From: Calliopum simillimum
Taxonomy: Eukaryota; Arthropoda; Insecta; Diptera; Lauxaniidae
NCBI GenBank assembly: GCA_951812925.1
Contig: OX638369.1
Span: forward strand, 59,224,228-59,288,227
Direction of reading: 5' to 3'
DNA length: 64,000 nucleotides
The notes beneath the pieces were generated by a model. The model was not told the origin of the DNA. It saw only the letters and a list, made by a program, of their open reading frames with translations, and ran no database searches. Below, in pieces: positions 60,871 to 64,000 of the stretch. Position 1 is the first letter of the stretch. Every line of letters starts with the position of its first letter. The position numbers were made by a program, and so were the translations under genes.

Positions 60871-61753
60871 AAGAATGACGAATTTTAAGCTATGACGCTG
60901 TTGAATGAGCTTTTTAAAGATTGATTAGAAGGCAACACTTTCAATGACCCAAAAGAAATAATCCACAATTGATCAGGACAATTTTTGTCTGATGCATATT
61001 TACTTGTAAAAAATGGTGAACAGTATTTTCAGCATCGCCACGACAATGAACCCCTTAAAACAATATGAAACCGAATCTAGCATAGCTAAGAAAATAGAAA
61101 CATAAGGCACAAGATAGTTTTTCCATAAACTATTAATCTCACTTAGATAGAACCACCACGGATGGCAGCAGGCGCAAAGTGATGTAATGTGGCGTACGAT
61201 TCAACTTGCAGTTAAATATTTTGAAAAGATTTCAAGAGTCAAGTGCTTCAGCGAATGTATTGTACATGTGTAAGTACCAGTGCCAAAAGCAAAACGCACA
61301 ACAAATTGAACTGCATCAGTCCAAACAGCAGTTAAACTGATGAAGTATTGCACCCGCACCAAGCGCCCGCATTGATAAATCAAAGAGAATTCCACGATCC
61401 GAATTGTCTGTATGTATGTACATGTTTTCTTTGTTTGTATAACATAGAGATCATGGCATTGATCTTTTCGACTAGTGGCAGAAAGTTGTAAAATATCTTG
61501 AAAACAAACTGGAGAGTTGCAATACTTTGCATAAAATCATAAGCAACTTGGAAACAGTTGGATGCGACTAAGGAACGCAATACCGTTATTACCGAAACGG
61601 CTATCACGGGTCAAAAAAACGGGGTAATATATTTATAATTTTCTCAAAGGCGGAGTATTGATTGAATTTCAATTTATTTATTTAAAATCGGGTTTTTCAA
61701 TAATAAATGAAACACGATTTTCATAATACATGTGCAATCTAATTGCTTATGTA
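60871..61753. other. Unassigned stretch
   Basis: Composition between 61150 and 61610 is less AT-rich and has minus-strand frames of 64 and 75 codons plus a plus-strand frame KISRVKCFSECIVHV before a GTAAGT at 61270. None resembles a protein I know. It may be old repeat or decayed coding sequence. Confidence 0.3.
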
Positions 61754-62081
61754 TAGTAAGGTGCAGCAAAATTCAAAAAAATTAGTGCATTAAAAATTAT
61801 CATAGAAGATGATCTTAAAACAAAGACTACATACTTAGTTTTGATCAAAACTCCCGAAAAGATGGCCCGCCCAGGGCTTGAATAAAGTTCTTAGCTACAA
61901 AAATCAGTGCTTTTTTTTACAGTTTTTTAACTTCACAGACCATCATTCAAGCCCCGGGTGGGCCATCGTTTCGAGGGTTATGTTTCAAACTAAGAACGCA
62001 GTATAAGTTATAAAAACTATACCTAAAATAATGTTTGATTAAACTTTTGATTTTCCAATCATTTCGAAAAAGTGCTGCACT
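61754..62081. mobile_element. ~328-bp imperfect MITE
   Basis: Ends 'tagtaaggtgcagca' and 'tgctgcactctagt' are inverted; the inner block 'gatggcccgcccagggcttgaa' faces its complement 'ttcaagccccgggtgggccatc'. Confidence 0.55.
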
Positions 62082-62128
62082 CTAGTGTATAGACATTGTA
62101 TTCACAAAAAAATGGCTTTAATTTATAT

Positions 62129-62460
62129 TCAGACTAGATGCCCGGGAGCGACTTCGTTCGCCCGTTCCCGGTTCCATTTAAAAATCTATGTACCTAATTT
62201 CATCCACTTCTGTCAAACCGTACCAGAAGAATTTTTTATATCGCTATATTGGACATTTTTTCAGCTGATGTTATTTGTCCCGATGCCAACATTTTTTAAT
62301 ATTCCGGGCGAATGTCTTGGAATCTCACCTGATAGCATGCCTTCGAAAGCAAAAAATCATGCGAATCAGATAACTAATATTTGAATTATGGGATTTTCTA
62401 AGGACCCGGACGAAGTTGAGGGTAACCGCCCGCATTGGCTTTTGAACGACTCATATAATC
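62129..62460. repeat. Interspersed repeat, GCGACTTCGTTCGCC head
   Basis: 'gagcgacttcgttcgcccgttcccgg' matches the head of 29893-30465. The body then diverges. Class uncertain. Confidence 0.5.
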
Positions 62461-63660
62461 ACTGAAAAAGTAAATTATGTGGTGGCACCCATGACCTATT
62501 CACCATAAATTACGCATGAGAAATCCCAAATACAAACGATACATAAGTTTGTATGCGTATGGCTCCGTGTGTGGTTTGTGTATGGATAATGGGTGCAAGC
62601 GTGTAGGTACATATATACTTTCTAACCTTAAGGTTGAGATATTTCGATGAAAAAGAAAGATATCGATATATATCTAAAAGTGTTTAAAGTAACATAATTG
62701 AGCTTTCAGTAACCGTAACGAGATTTATTTAGCTTTCTCCGAAATAGAACTTTAAAAATAACGGAAAAATTTTGTTCTAACAAAAAATTACATCAATATC
62801 AGCTAGGATTTTAATTTTTGTAGTCATTTTTGTTGGCCCTAAGGCTTCTTCCTGCCCGACGCACAGTGTCATCCTTAAAAGCAGGCCAAAAGTCGAAAGA
62901 AATGTTGTTTTCAATTAACTTTTTATGTATTGACTGTATTGTCTAACTGATATTCATAGACGTCAAAAAATTGATAAGAAAGATCAAGGTGTTCCTAAAA
63001 CAGCGTTGGGATCCCTCCAAAAGTTTATTATAGCAGCAATTTTGTGAAAAAAAATTTTAGTTTTATTAAAAAAAGGTAAAAAAATACATACTAAGGGCTT
63101 TTGGGTCAAAAATATAACTTTTCATTTAAGAAACTTAACAAAGAAATGCAATTTTGCGTAAAAACGTCTGGCAACCTTAATATGGCAATCACAAATTTTT
63201 TTTTCGAATTTTTCGGACCCAATATGTCAATTTATAGAGAAAAAATTATGATTTTAGGAATTTAGTGAAAGAAAATTCCAAATCAACGCAGTAATTTCGA
63301 AGTTAATCAAATTTAAATGAAAATGAACTGCAGCGCCATCTAGTGAAAATTATCGGAATTTTTGAACTTTAACTCGATAGGTCAATTTATTAGCTATCTA
63401 AAAGTGAAATCCTCGTCCGAATTAATGCAGTAATTTTGAAAATATAACGTTTCAATCTGGCGGTAAACTTTAGAACTTTTGACCATCTCATGGGTCAACT
63501 AATTAGCAATCCATTCGTGAAAACCCCGTTTAAATCGGTGCAGTAGTTTCGGAGATATTCAACTTTAATTAAAAAGTTTTTTGAATTTCATCCTGCTGCT
63601 GTTTCTGATCGCCTGGTATTTCGTGAAATTTTGAAAATGGAGAAAACACAAAATTTCTGA
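62461..63660. other. Gene-free stretch
   Basis: AT-rich with phrases such as 'cagtagtttcggagatattcaa' that are common in degenerate insect repeats. No gene. Confidence 0.4.
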
Positions 63661-64000
63661 AATGCAAAATCAAAACACACAAAATGCTATATCTCTGTAC
63701 CTATAGGAGCTATCATTATGAAACTTGATGCATAAATGTTTATTGTATCTACCATTCACCATGCATTGATCGAGGGAGCGTTGTACCCCCATATAAAAAA
63801 AACACGCAGAGAGTTATATCTGTGTACCTGTAGCAGCTATCATTACAAGGATATTTATTGTGTCTACCATTCAACACGCAAAATTTGGGGGGGATTGATC
63901 AAGGGGGCGTTGTACCCCCCATATAAAAAAACACACAGAGAGTTATATCTCCATACCTGTAGCAGCTATCATAATGAAACTTGATACATGGATGTTTATT
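63661..64000. repeat. Tandem ~150-bp modules at the window edge
   Basis: Two to three copies of a module with 'agttatatctgtgtacctgtagcagctatcat' and 'gggggcgttgtaccccccatat' follow head to tail and run off the window. They match the modules in 30000-30330 in the opposite orientation. Confidence 0.65.

Noticed and set aside
61201..61280. KISRVKCFSECIVHV string resembling the C-x3-C of odorant-binding proteins
   Set aside because: Only this short motif is present; no signal peptide, no further cysteines in phase and stops nearby.

Overview
This window is eukaryotic DNA. It is AT-rich, has intron-split genes with GT-AG junctions, and is dominated by interspersed repeats. The two long gene models read as insect, and specifically fly (dipteran), versions of their families. 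Porin and aurora B lying close together fits my recollection that both genes map near 32B on Drosophila 2L. A higher fly, perhaps a tephritid, is my best guess; the repeats alone do not prove the species.

Four host genes can be supported. (1) 586-1564 (+): a complete three-exon, 278-residue diverged mitochondrial porin (VDAC-like). (2) 15189-19392 (+): a complete five-exon, 325-residue Aurora B mitotic kinase with a 3-kb repeat-filled intron 2. (3) 22828-33675 (-): a complete 15-exon, 1376-residue mitochondrial RNA polymerase, tail-to-tail with Aurora B. (4) 52624-54471 (+): a newly inferred two-exon gene for a 67-residue secreted, strongly basic peptide that I do not recognise. A possible orphan non-coding first exon lies at 44691-44990. 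In genes 1 to 3 every splice junction restores the reading frame.

The rest is a dense, nested transposon landscape. 1839-3684 is an interspersed repeat carrying a ~36-bp satellite and a Foldback-like element with a perfect 9-bp target duplication. 4612-5825 is a decayed pogo-like element whose C-terminal zinc finger is still legible. 5916-14446 is an 8.5-kb hAT element with a perfect 8-bp target duplication, holding four further insertions (a 1.9-kb palindrome, a Helitron-like element and two smaller foldbacks). The introns of Aurora B and of the mitochondrial polymerase hold many MITEs. 33.7-52.4 kb is gene-poor and holds piggyBac-like and TA-flanked MITEs, a LINE RNase H relic, a 2-kb palindrome with a repeated GTCACAAACGTGGCA motif, the second Helitron-like copy and Tc1/mariner relics. 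53.6-64 kb holds a GC-rich hAT MITE, a second large palindrome related to the one inside the hAT element, a mariner split by a MITE, and more repeats.

The nuclear genes do not form a pathway. The porin and the polymerase both act in mitochondria, but the window shows no shared control. The most interesting items are the small basic secreted peptide gene, the two related giant palindromes, the CACAAACGTGGCA-bearing palindrome, and the Foldback and hAT insertions whose duplications are still exact.
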